In this document: piece by piece, positions 17,026-26,128 of the stretch
Position numbering within the stretch: the stretch's first letter is position 1
Layout of the letters: each line of letters opens with the position of its first letter
DNA from: an uncultured Dorea sp.
GTDB taxonomy: Bacteria > Bacillota > Clostridia > Lachnospirales > Lachnospiraceae
Reading direction: 5' to 3'
DNA: 64,000 bases
NCBI GenBank assembly: GCA_910577685.1
Contig: CAJTOH010000004.1
Span: 1-64,000, forward strand
Made by a program: the position numbers and the translations under genes
Notes under the pieces: model-generated
Database searches by the model: none
Told to the model about the DNA's origin: nothing
The model's input: only the letters and a program-made list of their open reading frames with translations

Positions 17026-17397
17026 ATGTTTTCTTATTTGTATGAATGGATCATGAATATAGCATTTTACATGGTCATGGTAACCGCCGTCCTGCATGTG
17101 GTTCCTAATTCCGACTACAAGCGTTATATCCGTTTCTTTACGGGGATGGTGCTGGCGGTTATGCTGACGGATCCGTTTCTTAGGATTTTTGGCGTAGGGA
17201 ATCTGTGGCAGAATCTTTATAAAAGCCCGGAATACCAAAAGCAGGTGGAGAAGATGGAGGAGGCGGCGCAGTACCTGAACGGGACCGGGGACGTGACGAA
17301 AGAGGAGCTTGAGAATATCCGGCAGAGGCAGGAAGATGGGACGATAGCCGGGGACGGGGCGTCAATCGGTGTGGACGAGATCAAAATAGGGAGATGA
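17026..17397 (+). CDS. spoIIIAF: Stage III sporulation protein AF
   Basis: 123-aa SpoIIIAF with two N-terminal membrane helices (WIMNIAFYMVMVTAVLHVV and FFTGMVLAVMLTDPFL) and a soluble helical tail. A GTG at 17020 is in frame, but the ATG at 17026 is better spaced from GTGAGGTG. It shares an ATGA overlap with spoIIIAG. Confidence 0.9.
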   Translation: MFSYLYEWIMNIAFYMVMVTAVLHVVPNSDYKRYIRFFTGMVLAVMLTDPFLRIFGVGNLWQNLYKSPEYQKQVEKMEEAAQYLNGTGDVTKEELENIRQRQEDGTIAGDGASIGVDEIKIGR

Positions 17398-18005
17398 GAA
17401 GGATGGACTTGGAAGGAGGAAAAAGGAAATTATTTACGATTCTCGGGAAGATTTCCCTGAAAAAGATGAAGAAGGACCAGCTCCTCATTCTTGCGCTTGC
17501 AGGGATACTCCTGCTTGTCATAGCTCTTCCGACGGAAAAGAAGGGGACTGAGAAAAAGAAGACGGAGACAGGCTTGGGATTAAGCGACGGGTCTGCCAAA
17601 GCCAGTCAGGACGAGTACCTGTGCAGTCTGGAGAGCCGGTTGGAAGCGGCGCTCTCCCAGATGGAGGGGGTCGGGGACGTAACTGTGATGATCACGTTAA
17701 AATCTTCGGCGGAAAAAGTGGTGGAGAAGGACATGGAAGTTACGGACGAGACGGTTACGGAGTCGGACAGCCAGGGAGGAACAAGGTCTTCTAAGAATGG
17801 TGGCCGTAAGGAGGCGACCGTGTACGGCGACGGCGGCTCGGCGGGAGAGCCTTATGTAAGCAAGGAGCTAAGCCCCCGGATTGAGGGCGTGGTGGTTATC
17901 GCCGAGGGAGGCTCGGATTCTGTGGTTAAACAGAATATAACTGAGGCAGTTCAGGCATTATTTGGCATAGACACGCATAAGATTAGGGTAATGAAGAAGA
18001 GTTAA
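17394..18005 (+). CDS. spoIIIAG: Stage III sporulation protein AG
   Basis: 203-aa SpoIIIAG, the ring-forming component related to flagellar FliF/EscJ domains. It has a cytoplasmic N-terminus, one membrane helix (LLILALAGILLLVIAL, residues about 24-40), and a periplasmic ring domain (EGVGDVTVMITL, then SPRIEGVVVIAEG) interrupted by a Ser/Gly-rich loop. Confidence 0.93.
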   Translation: MRRMDLEGGKRKLFTILGKISLKKMKKDQLLILALAGILLLVIALPTEKKGTEKKKTETGLGLSDGSAKASQDEYLCSLESRLEAALSQMEGVGDVTVMITLKSSAEKVVEKDMEVTDETVTESDSQGGTRSSKNGGRKEATVYGDGGSAGEPYVSKELSPRIEGVVVIAEGGSDSVVKQNITEAVQALFGIDTHKIRVMKKS

Positions 18006-18035
18006 AATAATGTGGCGAAAGTAGGAGGAAGAACA

Positions 18036-18668
18036 GTGAAACAAATAGTGAAGAAGAACCAGATAATTATCGCGGCTTTAGCCGTCATGATCGCGGCGGC
18101 GGGATACCTGAATTATTCGGGGAAGATTTTCGGGGACAAGAAAGAAGCGGAGACTGCAAACGCGGATCTTGCCAACCAGGAACTTCTGGATATTTCAGAG
18201 GAAGATCTTGCCAGCGCGTCGGACGATATCGAGAGTCAGGACGGGGAAGGGTCTGACGGAAGCGTGGACGGCACGCCTGGCGAGGCGGTGCTTACCGGCG
18301 GCGAGGCAAGCGCAGTTGTGGCGGAGGCGAAAGTCGCAAGGGAACAGGTTCGGGCCAAGAATAAAGAATCCCTGCTTGAGATTATCGACAATGAGACATT
18401 AAGCGACGCCCAGAAACAGGATGCGGTCAACCAGATGGTAGCTATGACGGATTTAGCGGAAAAGGAGGCCGCGGCCGAGACGCTTCTTGCTTCTAAAGGC
18501 TTTAACGAAGTGGTTATAAGTTTAACCGCGGATTCGGCCGACGTGGTGGTAAACGCCGCCGACCTAAGCGATGCAAACCGGGCGCAGATTGAAGATATCG
18601 TGGCGCGCAAGACCGGAGTAGCGGCGCAGAATATTGTGATTACGCCTGTAAGTACGGAAGGTAAATAG
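18036..18668 (+). CDS. spoIIIAH: Stage III sporulation protein AH
   Basis: 210-aa SpoIIIAH, which joins forespore SpoIIQ across the intermembrane space. It has a single N-terminal membrane helix (IIIAALAVMIAAAGYLNY), an acidic linker, a helical region and a C-terminal ring-building domain (TLLASKGFNEVVISL to IVITPV). The GTG at 18036 lies behind GTAGGAGGA; an upstream GTG at 18012 has no ribosome-binding site and gives an atypical N-terminus. Confidence 0.93.
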   Translation: MKQIVKKNQIIIAALAVMIAAAGYLNYSGKIFGDKKEAETANADLANQELLDISEEDLASASDDIESQDGEGSDGSVDGTPGEAVLTGGEASAVVAEAKVAREQVRAKNKESLLEIIDNETLSDAQKQDAVNQMVAMTDLAEKEAAAETLLASKGFNEVVISLTADSADVVVNAADLSDANRAQIEDIVARKTGVAAQNIVITPVSTEGK

Positions 18669-18696
18669 GCGTACATAGTTTTGACTGCAGGCGTGG

Positions 18697-18768
18697 GGGC
18701 TGCTGCAATAAGCAGAATGATTACAAGATATACATATCTTGTAGAATTTATGCTTAATGCGGCAGCCC
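18697..18768 (+). repeat. Large nested inverted repeat between spoIIIAH and the ftsA-like gene
   Basis: The outer arms 18697-18714 and 18751-18768 pair over 18 bp with one A-A mismatch and one wobble. Inside, ACAAGATA (18723-18730) pairs with TATCTTGT (18735-18742). No U-tract follows. It may be a structured mRNA tail, a transcription barrier or the remains of a small mobile repeat. Confidence 0.6.
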
Positions 18769-18835
18769 TTCCGAACATTTTTAGACGTTAAGAGATAATT
18801 TCAAACCTTTTCGGAACGTTTCCAACAGAAAATTA

Positions 18836-18864
18836 TTTACATTGAAATGGAAGTTTATTATAAT
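18836..18864 (+). promoter_or_regulatory. Sigma-A promoter of the ftsA-like gene
   Basis: TTTACA at 18836-18841 and TATAAT at 18859-18864 with a 17-nt spacer. It is far better than chance and separates the gene from the spoIIIA operon. Confidence 0.8.
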
Positions 18865-18925
18865 AGTCTATAGTGAAAATTTGTAGGCGGTATGAGGGCC
18901 GCTTATATTACACAGGAGGACGGAC

Positions 18926-21574
18926 ATGGCAAAGGGACAAATAAAAAAGGCACAGGTTCAGAAGATTCAAAAGGTGCAGACGCAGGATGAAAATGCGATA
19001 TTTGCTCTGGATATCGGAACGCGAAGTATTATCGGAATGGTAGGGGTCGTTGAAGAGGATAAGGTGAGAATCATTGCCATTGAGAAGGAAGAACATACGG
19101 AGCGTGCGATGATTGACGGGCAGATTGAGAATATAGAGAAAGTAACAGCCTTGGCGAAAAAGGTGAAGAGGCGTCTGGAGGAGAAGGTGAATTTCCAGTT
19201 AAGCCGTGTCTGTGTCGCGGCGGCCGGCCGCGCCCTTCGCACGAAGCGGGCTGAGTATGAGATTAACCTGCCCGGTAAACAGTTAATTGACGACGAGGTG
19301 ATCAGCCGTCTGGAGGCGGGCGCGATCAGCAAGGTGGAAGAAGCCTTCGACGCGGAGAACAGTGCGAAGGAGGATATGCGCCGTTTCTATCTTGTGGGAT
19401 ATACGGTTTGCCAGTACTATTTGGATGATTACAGGATTTCCAGCCTGAAAGATCATCGGGGGCAGGATGTTAAGGTGGACTTGATCGCAACATTTCTTCC
19501 AAGCGAGGTAGTGGAGAGTCTGTATACAACTATGAATAAGATAGGCCTGGAGGTTGTCAGCGTGACTCTGGAGCCGATTGCGGCAATCAATGCGGCGATT
19601 CCGGAGAATTTAAGACTTCTGAATCTGGTTATGGTAGATATAGGGGCGGGTACTTCGGATATTGCCGCCTGCACCGGTGGAAGCGTGACCGGATATACAA
19701 TGGCTACCGTGGCGGGGGATGAGGTGACGGAAGCCGTCATGCGGGAGTATCTGGTGGATTTCGCGACGGCGGAAGCCATGAAGGCGGAGATCGAACGTGA
19801 GGAAGTCATTACATTTACGGATATTCTGGGATTTGAGCGGAAGGCTTCGAGGGAAGAGGTTCTCCAATGTATCCAGAGTACCTGCGAGGTTCTGTGTAAA
19901 GAGATTGCCGCGAAAGTATTAGAAGTCAACGGCAGCGCCCCGTCCGCATTGTTCCTTGCAGGCGGCGGCAGTAAGCTTGCGGGACTCAGGGAAGGGGTTA
20001 CCGCCGCACTTCAGATGGATGCGAACCGTGTGGCTGTTGCCGGAAATAATTTCCGAATCAGCGCTTTTTCCGATGAGTATGACCTGAATAATCCGGAGTA
20101 TGCGACGCCGCTTGGAATCACAATCTCATCCGGGCTTAATCTGATTAACGATAGTTTCCGCGTGACATTGAACGGCAGACCGGCGAAATTATTCCGGAGC
20201 GGCAGTTTTACCGCTCTTAATCTTCTGATGATGAATGGATATAATTTTCAGGATATTCTGGGGCGTCCGGGTTCCAGCCTTCCTGTGACGGTCAACGGAA
20301 AGCGTAAGGTGTTCTACGGTACGGCGGCACAGGCTGCGTCATTGTTTATTAATAAGAAGGAAGGTAAGCTCTCCGCAGTGATTCATGCAGGGGATTGTAT
20401 TGATTTTGTCCCTGCGGTTCCGGGTATTCCTGCAAGCGCCTGTCTGGGCGATATCGAGGGGGCGGACGAGTGTCTTGAAATCACGCTGAACGGAGTCTTT
20501 ATGCCTTTAGAGACGCCTCTAAAGATCGGGGATGTAATTCGAATCAGGATGCCGAAGAAAGAAGAGGAACAGGAGGCAGAGGGGCAGGAAGAAGAGGTGC
20601 CGGAGAATATAGAGACAGAGGAAGCCGCGGAGGCAGACGATGCCGGACATTTAATCTATGAAGAAGAAGCTGAAGACAGCTCGACCGAGATGGACGAGGC
20701 CTGGATAGATGAGACGGACACGATAGAAAGTATTTCCCAGGCAGAGGAGTACCCTGCACAAGAAGAGGATAATTGGGAAAAAACGGAGATATCGAATCCG
20801 GCTGAAAAAGAGACGTCAGGTTTTGACACAGAATCAAAGGCTGCGCCGGCACAGCGTATAAGTTCAGAGTCAGAGAGTACGGTCAGGCGTATGCAGGCCG
20901 CGGATGCTGTTGCAGACATAACAGAGGGTGCTGCTAGGCGTATGCAGGTCACGGATGCTGTTGCAGATATCAAAAACAGGGCGGAACATGCGAAGATCGA
21001 TTCAGAAGCTGCCGCTGCAGATCACGTATCCCTGAAAAGGAACACTATTATGCAAGAATATGTGAATCAGCCTTTAACCGCTTCTAACAGGCAGAAAGAC
21101 GGTTTCGGAGAGGACGGTCAGCTAGAGTTGGATTTTGGAGCGGGCAGGGCGGATCACTCCGAACCCGTTCCCGGACAGGAGCAGGAACCGATATTGCGGT
21201 CAAGACCGCAGACAAGCTATGGCAAAGCGCCGGTATTCGAGCCGAAGTCCGCTTATGCTCCGACGCCTGTAAGTCCGGAGGGAGGACCGCCCGGGGGAGC
21301 GGAAAATCTTTCGGGAACATCATCGTTTGCTTCTTCGCCAGCCCGTATGAACAGGGGAGGGACTATCCTCTTTCAGCTCAATGGCTCGCCTTTGCGTCTG
21401 CCGCGTAAAGAGAACGGAAATTCCTACTATCTGATGGACCTGCTCCAGTATTCGGGTATTAATCTCAATAATCCGAAAGGTACGATTGAGCTGACCGTGA
21501 ACGGAGAGCCGGGGTTGTTCCAGCAGAAACTGCGTGAAGGGGATTCTATTACGATTGAAGAAAAGAAACTGTAA
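18926..21574 (+). CDS. FtsA-like actin-family ATPase with long C-terminal extension
   Basis: 882 aa, about twice the length of classical FtsA. Residues about 25-400 are an FtsA/SHS2-type actin-fold ATPase: phosphate-1 motif ALDIGTRSIIGMVG, phosphate-2 MVDIGAGTSDIA (about 236) and adenosine motif LAGGGSKLAGL (about 343). The region after 410 is not FtsA. It holds beta-grasp-like modules with a pattern NG..LxxGDxIxI (about 520-543 and again at 853-880), an acidic Pro/Glu linker (about 544-630) and a tandem 17-residue repeat. No amphipathic FtsA membrane-targeting tail is obvious. It could be a divisome or cell-envelope regulator; function unknown. Confidence 0.8.
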   Translation: MAKGQIKKAQVQKIQKVQTQDENAIFALDIGTRSIIGMVGVVEEDKVRIIAIEKEEHTERAMIDGQIENIEKVTALAKKVKRRLEEKVNFQLSRVCVAAAGRALRTKRAEYEINLPGKQLIDDEVISRLEAGAISKVEEAFDAENSAKEDMRRFYLVGYTVCQYYLDDYRISSLKDHRGQDVKVDLIATFLPSEVVESLYTTMNKIGLEVVSVTLEPIAAINAAIPENLRLLNLVMVDIGAGTSDIAACTGGSVTGYTMATVAGDEVTEAVMREYLVDFATAEAMKAEIEREEVITFTDILGFERKASREEVLQCIQSTCEVLCKEIAAKVLEVNGSAPSALFLAGGGSKLAGLREGVTAALQMDANRVAVAGNNFRISAFSDEYDLNNPEYATPLGITISSGLNLINDSFRVTLNGRPAKLFRSGSFTALNLLMMNGYNFQDILGRPGSSLPVTVNGKRKVFYGTAAQAASLFINKKEGKLSAVIHAGDCIDFVPAVPGIPASACLGDIEGADECLEITLNGVFMPLETPLKIGDVIRIRMPKKEEEQEAEGQEEEVPENIETEEAAEADDAGHLIYEEEAEDSSTEMDEAWIDETDTIESISQAEEYPAQEEDNWEKTEISNPAEKETSGFDTESKAAPAQRISSESESTVRRMQAADAVADITEGAARRMQVTDAVADIKNRAEHAKIDSEAAAADHVSLKRNTIMQEYVNQPLTASNRQKDGFGEDGQLELDFGAGRADHSEPVPGQEQEPILRSRPQTSYGKAPVFEPKSAYAPTPVSPEGGPPGGAENLSGTSSFASSPARMNRGGTILFQLNGSPLRLPRKENGNSYYLMDLLQYSGINLNNPKGTIELTVNGEPGLFQQKLREGDSITIEEKKL
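20882..20983 (+). repeat. Tandem 51-bp repeat in the ftsA-like gene
   Basis: Two in-frame 17-codon units encode VRRMQAADAVADITEGA and ARRMQVTDAVADIKNRA. The first 35 nt of each unit (20885-20919 and 20936-20970) match at 32 positions, suggesting a recent duplication within the linker. Confidence 0.8.
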
Positions 21575-21584
21575 ATATTTTACA

Positions 21585-21615
21585 GGCTACGTGCATTTTT
21601 TGCATGTGGCCTTTT
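21585..21615 (+). terminator. Intrinsic terminator of the ftsA-like gene
   Basis: An 11-bp stem (21585-21595 with 21601-21611, two wobbles) with a TTTTT loop, followed by TTTT. The U-tract is short. Confidence 0.65.
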
Positions 21616-21646
21616 GATATAGAATTGAACAATTATGCATATGTAA

Positions 21647-21676
21647 TTGAAAAAGAAAGGGAGGCTATGGTATAAT
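21647..21676 (+). promoter_or_regulatory. Sigma-A promoter of the L,D-transpeptidase
   Basis: TTGAAA at 21647-21652 and TATAAT at 21671-21676 with an 18-nt spacer. Confidence 0.7.
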
Positions 21677-21721
21677 TCTTTAGGAAAACATAGTTGAAGC
21701 AAGAATGAAAGAGTGATTAAC

Positions 21722-23152
21722 ATGGGAAAACGAAAGAAAAGAAAGAAAAAGACGGGTATGACTACAGGGAGCGTCATAGGAGGAAGCATCGGCTTACTCG
21801 GCTTGGCTTACATAGGAGTTTCTTTATTTTTTACCCGTCATTTTTTACCTAATACAGAGATTAACGGGAATGATTTTTCCGGCAAAAGCGTATCGGAGGC
21901 GGAGGAGTTCTTTAAGGGACAGATAGGGGAATATACTCTGGCTATCAAAGATATTAACGGCGGAAAAGAGACGATCAGCAGCAGAGACATTGGCTTGGCA
22001 TATAAAGAGAATTCCGAACTTGATAAAATTTTGGAAAAGCAGAACGTATTTTCGTGGCCCAAGGCAGTTTTCGATAAAAGCGAAGAGGACCTTACTTTTG
22101 ATCTGTCTTATGATGAAGCGAAACTTCAGGCAAAGGTTAATTCTCTTGGTATCGCCCAGGCAGGACAGGCTCCGGCCCAATCCGCTTCTCCTTCATATGA
22201 CGGCAGCCAGTTTGTCATTACGCCGGAGAGTTACGGGATTTCTGTAACGCCGGAGGCTTTGCTGGAGAAGGTTGCGGCCTGTATTAAGCATCTTACGCCG
22301 GAGATGAATTTGGAAGAACAGGGCTGCTACGAAGCGCCGAGATTTCTTTCGGATTCGGAAGAAGTGAAGCAGGCATGCGATAAGATGAATGAATATTGCA
22401 AGGCCAGTATTACTTACAATATGGATGTTCCTGTGGTCATTGATCAGTCGGTTATATCTACATGGTTGTCCGTGGATGAGAATATGAATGTAGTCGTGGA
22501 TGAGAATGGGATCAGAGGATGGCTGGAGCAGTTCGGAGAGCAGTATGATACTACCGGAAAGACGAGGACGTTTACTACGCCCACAGGCAAAAGCGCTTCT
22601 GTGTCCGGGGGGACCTACGGCTGGTCGATTAACGAAGATGCGGAGTTTGAGACGATACGGAATGCTTTGAACAACAAGGAAGTGATTTCGAAGGAGCCGG
22701 AATACTATATCAGCGGTGTCGCCGCGTCACATTCCATGCCGGATTGGGGAGATACTTATGCGGAGGTTGATCTAAGCGCGCAGCATATGTGGTATGTTGT
22801 CGGCGGTTCCGTGGCGCTTGAGACGGATGTAGTGACCGGGGAACCGATTCCGGAGAAGGTTACGCCGGAAGGGGTCTACAGCATTGTGGAGAAGAAGTTA
22901 GACAAAGTGCTGGTAGGAGCGAAGGATCCGGTTACCGGAAAGCCGGAATATGAGACGCCGGTAAGCTATTGGATGCGGATTACCTGGCAGGGAGTCGGTT
23001 TCCATGACGCTACTTGGCAGAGAAGTTTCGGGGGCGCGTTAAACCAGATTACAGGAATCGGTTCACATGGGTGTGTGAATATGCCGTTAGATAAGGCGGC
23101 AGAATTATATAATATGATTGAGATGGGTACGCCTGTCATAATCCATTATTAA
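21722..23152 (+). CDS. L,D-transpeptidase (YkuD) with peptidoglycan-binding domains
   Basis: 476-aa envelope protein. A basic N-terminus and one membrane helix (residues about 18-38) anchor it outside. Two peptidoglycan-binding-4-type modules follow (GNDFSGKSVSEAEEFF and the later helical copy). The C-terminal YkuD catalytic domain has the signature SHGCVNMP with the nucleophilic cysteine near residue 451. Such enzymes make 3-3 peptidoglycan cross-links or attach proteins. A GTG at 21713 is in frame but lacks a better ribosome-binding site. It lies next to the FtsA-like gene but has its own promoter. Confidence 0.92.
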   Translation: MGKRKKRKKKTGMTTGSVIGGSIGLLGLAYIGVSLFFTRHFLPNTEINGNDFSGKSVSEAEEFFKGQIGEYTLAIKDINGGKETISSRDIGLAYKENSELDKILEKQNVFSWPKAVFDKSEEDLTFDLSYDEAKLQAKVNSLGIAQAGQAPAQSASPSYDGSQFVITPESYGISVTPEALLEKVAACIKHLTPEMNLEEQGCYEAPRFLSDSEEVKQACDKMNEYCKASITYNMDVPVVIDQSVISTWLSVDENMNVVVDENGIRGWLEQFGEQYDTTGKTRTFTTPTGKSASVSGGTYGWSINEDAEFETIRNALNNKEVISKEPEYYISGVAASHSMPDWGDTYAEVDLSAQHMWYVVGGSVALETDVVTGEPIPEKVTPEGVYSIVEKKLDKVLVGAKDPVTGKPEYETPVSYWMRITWQGVGFHDATWQRSFGGALNQITGIGSHGCVNMPLDKAAELYNMIEMGTPVIIHY

Positions 23153-23156
23153 TCAG

Positions 23157-23183
23157 AGGAGGACCTGCGGGTTCTCCTTTTTT
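23157..23183 (+). terminator. Intrinsic terminator of the L,D-transpeptidase gene
   Basis: A 9-bp stem AGGAGGACC/GGTTCTCCT with a TGCG tetraloop and T5-T6 afterwards. Confidence 0.85.
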
Positions 23184-23312
23184 ACCGGGGATATCAATTT
23201 AAAATCATAGGTGAAGATACATTAATATGGTTTCCGGAATATTTTCATAAATAACCGACAGAATATATAGAGATAACAAATTATAAAATCTACGGAGCGA
23301 GGCTTAGAGAGA

Positions 23313-24242
23313 ATGAGAGAAGTAGTTAGGAAAGTGCCTATTCCGTTATGCGGGGTGATGCTTGGAACGATGGCCTTAGGAAATCTGCTTTCAAGTTATT
23401 CCGAAGTATTCCGCCATATCTGCGGAGGCATCGCCGGCTTCCTGCTTGTCATGGTTTTGCTAAAGCTGTCCCTGTTCCCCCAAGAAGTGCTTGAAGATCT
23501 AAAGAATCCGGTTCTGGCAAGCGTTTCCGGCACGCTTCCAATGTCGCTGATGCTGCTTAGCGTCTATGTAAAGCCATGGATAGGGGCTGCCGCATACGCA
23601 GTCTGGCTGTCCGCCATTGTACTCCATATCATCTTGATCGTGTATTTTACCTTAAGATTTGTCATAAAGCTTCAGATGCCTCAGGTGTTCGCAAGTTATT
23701 ACATTGTATACGTAGGCATTGTGACCGCGGCAGTCACCGCGCCGTCATACGGAAAGCTAATGATCGGGGAAGCCGTATTCTGGTTCGGCTTCCTATCCCT
23801 GACCGTCTTGTTGATACCGGTCACCGTCCGTTATGTAAAATACAAGGAGATTCCGGATCCGTCGAAACCTCTGATCTGTATCTATGCGGCGCCCTTTAAC
23901 CTATGCATAGTGGGTTACCTGCAGTCCGTGACGCCGAAGAATTACGTTTTTTTGCTGGGCATGTTTGTAACTGCGTCCGCGCTGTATCTATTTGCATTTG
24001 TTAAGGCTGCCGAGTATCTAAAACTCCCCTTTTACCCCAGCTATGCCTCATTTACATTTCCGTTCGTGATCAGCGCGACTGCGGCAAAACAGACGATGGT
24101 ATGTCTTGGGGACAGGGGATATCCCATACCGGCTCTTGGTATCTTGGCGGGGATTGAGACAATCATTGCATCGGCGCTGGTTGTATACACGCTGGTTCAA
24201 TTCTTTCGGTTTTTGTTTATGAAACGGCCGTTTGCGCAATAA
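23313..24242 (+). CDS. TDT-family transporter (TehA/SLAC1-like)
   Basis: 309-aa integral membrane protein with about ten hydrophobic helices and almost no soluble parts. The arrangement and motifs, such as the first helix PLCGVMLGTMALGNLL and the segment FTFPFVISATAAKQ near the C-terminus, fit the tellurite-resistance/dicarboxylate transporter (TDT) family, whose relatives include TehA and the SLAC1 anion channel. The substrate cannot be read from the sequence; an anion or weak acid is likely. It stands alone between two terminators. Confidence 0.82.
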   Translation: MREVVRKVPIPLCGVMLGTMALGNLLSSYSEVFRHICGGIAGFLLVMVLLKLSLFPQEVLEDLKNPVLASVSGTLPMSLMLLSVYVKPWIGAAAYAVWLSAIVLHIILIVYFTLRFVIKLQMPQVFASYYIVYVGIVTAAVTAPSYGKLMIGEAVFWFGFLSLTVLLIPVTVRYVKYKEIPDPSKPLICIYAAPFNLCIVGYLQSVTPKNYVFLLGMFVTASALYLFAFVKAAEYLKLPFYPSYASFTFPFVISATAAKQTMVCLGDRGYPIPALGILAGIETIIASALVVYTLVQFFRFLFMKRPFAQ

Positions 24243-24251
24243 CAAGGGTTT

Positions 24252-24295
24252 AAAAAGGTATCCGCGGGATTAAATCAGGCGGATACCTTTTTTTT
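24252..24295 (+). terminator. Intrinsic terminator of the TDT transporter gene
   Basis: Stem GGTATCCGC (24257-24265) with GCGGATACC (24279-24287), extended by flanking A-U pairs, followed by T8. Confidence 0.9.
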
Positions 24296-24311
24296 GCCGA
24301 AGGATGGATGG

Positions 24312-24340
24312 TTGCACAGGTTAATAAGGTATGCTATACT
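24312..24340 (+). promoter_or_regulatory. Sigma-A promoter of prfC
   Basis: TTGCAC at 24312-24317 and TATACT at 24335-24340 with a 17-nt spacer. Confidence 0.75.
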
Positions 24341-24392
24341 GTTTACCAACGCAAAAAGCGGCAATACTATATTTTAGGAGTGTTTCTACATT

Positions 24393-25994
24393 ATGTCACA
24401 GATCGCAGATGAAATAAAGAACCAGATAAAAAAACGGCGGACGTTCGCTATTATTTCCCACCCGGATGCAGGAAAGACGACCCTGACGGAGAAGTTTCTT
24501 TTATATGGAGGCGCTATCAACCTGGCAGGCAGCGTCAAGGGTAAGGCGACGGCGCGCCACGCAGTGTCGGACTGGATGGAGATTGAGAAAGAGAGGGGAA
24601 TCTCCGTCACATCCTCGGTGCTGCAGTTTAACTACGGAGGATACTGTATCAACATCCTTGATACCCCGGGGCATCAGGATTTCTCGGAGGACACCTACCG
24701 TACGCTGATGGCGGCGGATTCTGCCGTGATGGTGATCGACGCGTCCAAAGGCGTGGAAGCCCAGACGAGGAAGCTGTTCAAGGTATGTACTATGCGCCAT
24801 ATTCCGATCTTTACATTTATCAACAAGATGGACCGGGAGGCAATGGATACCTTCGAGCTTCTGGACGATATTGAAAATGAGCTGGGGATCGCCACCTGTC
24901 CGGTCAACTGGCCCATTGGTTCAGGCAAGGAATTTAAAGGAGTTTATGACCGTAACACGAAGAAAGTGGAGCTGTTTTCGGATACTCATAAGGGAACTAC
25001 CCAAGGAGAAGTGCACAAGATCGCTGTGGACGATCCCGGGATCAGCGGCAGGATAACAGATACGCAGCTTGCACAGTTGACGGAAGAGATAGAGCTTCTG
25101 GACGGCGCGGGTGCCGAGTTTGATCAGGAGCTGGTAAGCAGAGGAGAACTTTCCCCCGTATTTTTCGGTTCCGCCCTCACCAATTTCGGTGTGGAGACCT
25201 TTCTGCAGCACTTCCTTGGCATGACTACTTCTCCTTTGCCAAGGACGTCCGACCAGGGAGCTGTGGATCCCATGGAAGAGGAGGATTTTTCGGCTTTTGT
25301 ATTCAAGATTCAGGCAAATATGAACAAGGCCCACAGGGATAGGATCGCCTTCATGCGTATCTGTTCCGGTGAGTTTGAGGCGGGAATGGACGTATACCAC
25401 ATTCAGGGAGGCAAGAAGGTGCGCCTCTCTCAGCCCCAGCAGATGATGGCCAGCGAGCGCAAGATGATAGACAAGGCGTATGGAGGGGATATTATCGGCG
25501 TGTTTGATCCGGGAATTTTCTCTATTGGCGATACGCTGACTAATTCTGCCAAACGTTTCGCGTATGAGGGGATCCCGACTTTTGCCCCGGAGCATTTTGC
25601 TAGAGTCCGTCAGGTGGACACCATGAAGCGCAAGCAGTTTATCAAGGGGATTAACCAGATTGCACAGGAAGGCGCGATTCAGATCTTTCAGGAGTTCAAC
25701 ACGGGAATGGAGGAGATAATCGTGGGCGTGGTAGGCGTCCTGCAGTTCGACGTGCTGAAATATCGTCTGGAGAATGAATACAACGTTGATATCCGTCTCG
25801 ATAACCTTCCGTACGAGTATATACGCTGGATCGAGAACACGGACATTGACCTTGACAGACTGACAGGGACGTCCGATATGAAAAAGGTTAAGGATTTAAA
25901 AGGACGCCCTCTCTTATTATTTGTCAATGATTGGAGTATCCGTATGACTATGGAACGCAACGAGGGGCTTAAGCTGTCTGAATTCGGAAGATAA
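24393..25994 (+). CDS. prfC: Peptide chain release factor 3
   Basis: 533-aa translational GTPase RF-3, which recycles RF1/RF2 after termination. The G domain has SHPDAGKTTLTEK, DTPGHQDFSEDTYR and NKMDRE, and the insert plus C-terminal domain match RF-3 rather than EF-G (ends NEGLKLSEFGR). The start ATG follows AGGAG by about 12 bases, slightly long. Own promoter; no close partners. Confidence 0.95.
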   Translation: MSQIADEIKNQIKKRRTFAIISHPDAGKTTLTEKFLLYGGAINLAGSVKGKATARHAVSDWMEIEKERGISVTSSVLQFNYGGYCINILDTPGHQDFSEDTYRTLMAADSAVMVIDASKGVEAQTRKLFKVCTMRHIPIFTFINKMDREAMDTFELLDDIENELGIATCPVNWPIGSGKEFKGVYDRNTKKVELFSDTHKGTTQGEVHKIAVDDPGISGRITDTQLAQLTEEIELLDGAGAEFDQELVSRGELSPVFFGSALTNFGVETFLQHFLGMTTSPLPRTSDQGAVDPMEEEDFSAFVFKIQANMNKAHRDRIAFMRICSGEFEAGMDVYHIQGGKKVRLSQPQQMMASERKMIDKAYGGDIIGVFDPGIFSIGDTLTNSAKRFAYEGIPTFAPEHFARVRQVDTMKRKQFIKGINQIAQEGAIQIFQEFNTGMEEIIVGVVGVLQFDVLKYRLENEYNVDIRLDNLPYEYIRWIENTDIDLDRLTGTSDMKKVKDLKGRPLLLFVNDWSIRMTMERNEGLKLSEFGR

Positions 25995-26061
25995 GCTTTG
26001 GTGACGGTGAAGCCGGAAGGCGGATCCGTTACAGAAAGTAGGAAAAATTCAAAGCCCCTAC

Positions 26062-26090
26062 TTTGCAAATCTTTATTCATTTGATATAAT
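26062..26090 (+). promoter_or_regulatory. Sigma-A promoter of asp23-nusB-xseA
   Basis: TTTGCA at 26062-26067 and TATAAT at 26085-26090 with 17 nt between. The alternative reading TTGCAA leaves 16 nt. Confidence 0.65.
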
Positions 26091-26128
26091 AAAAAGAAGT
26101 GTATACTAAAACAGGAGGTTTCACAAAT

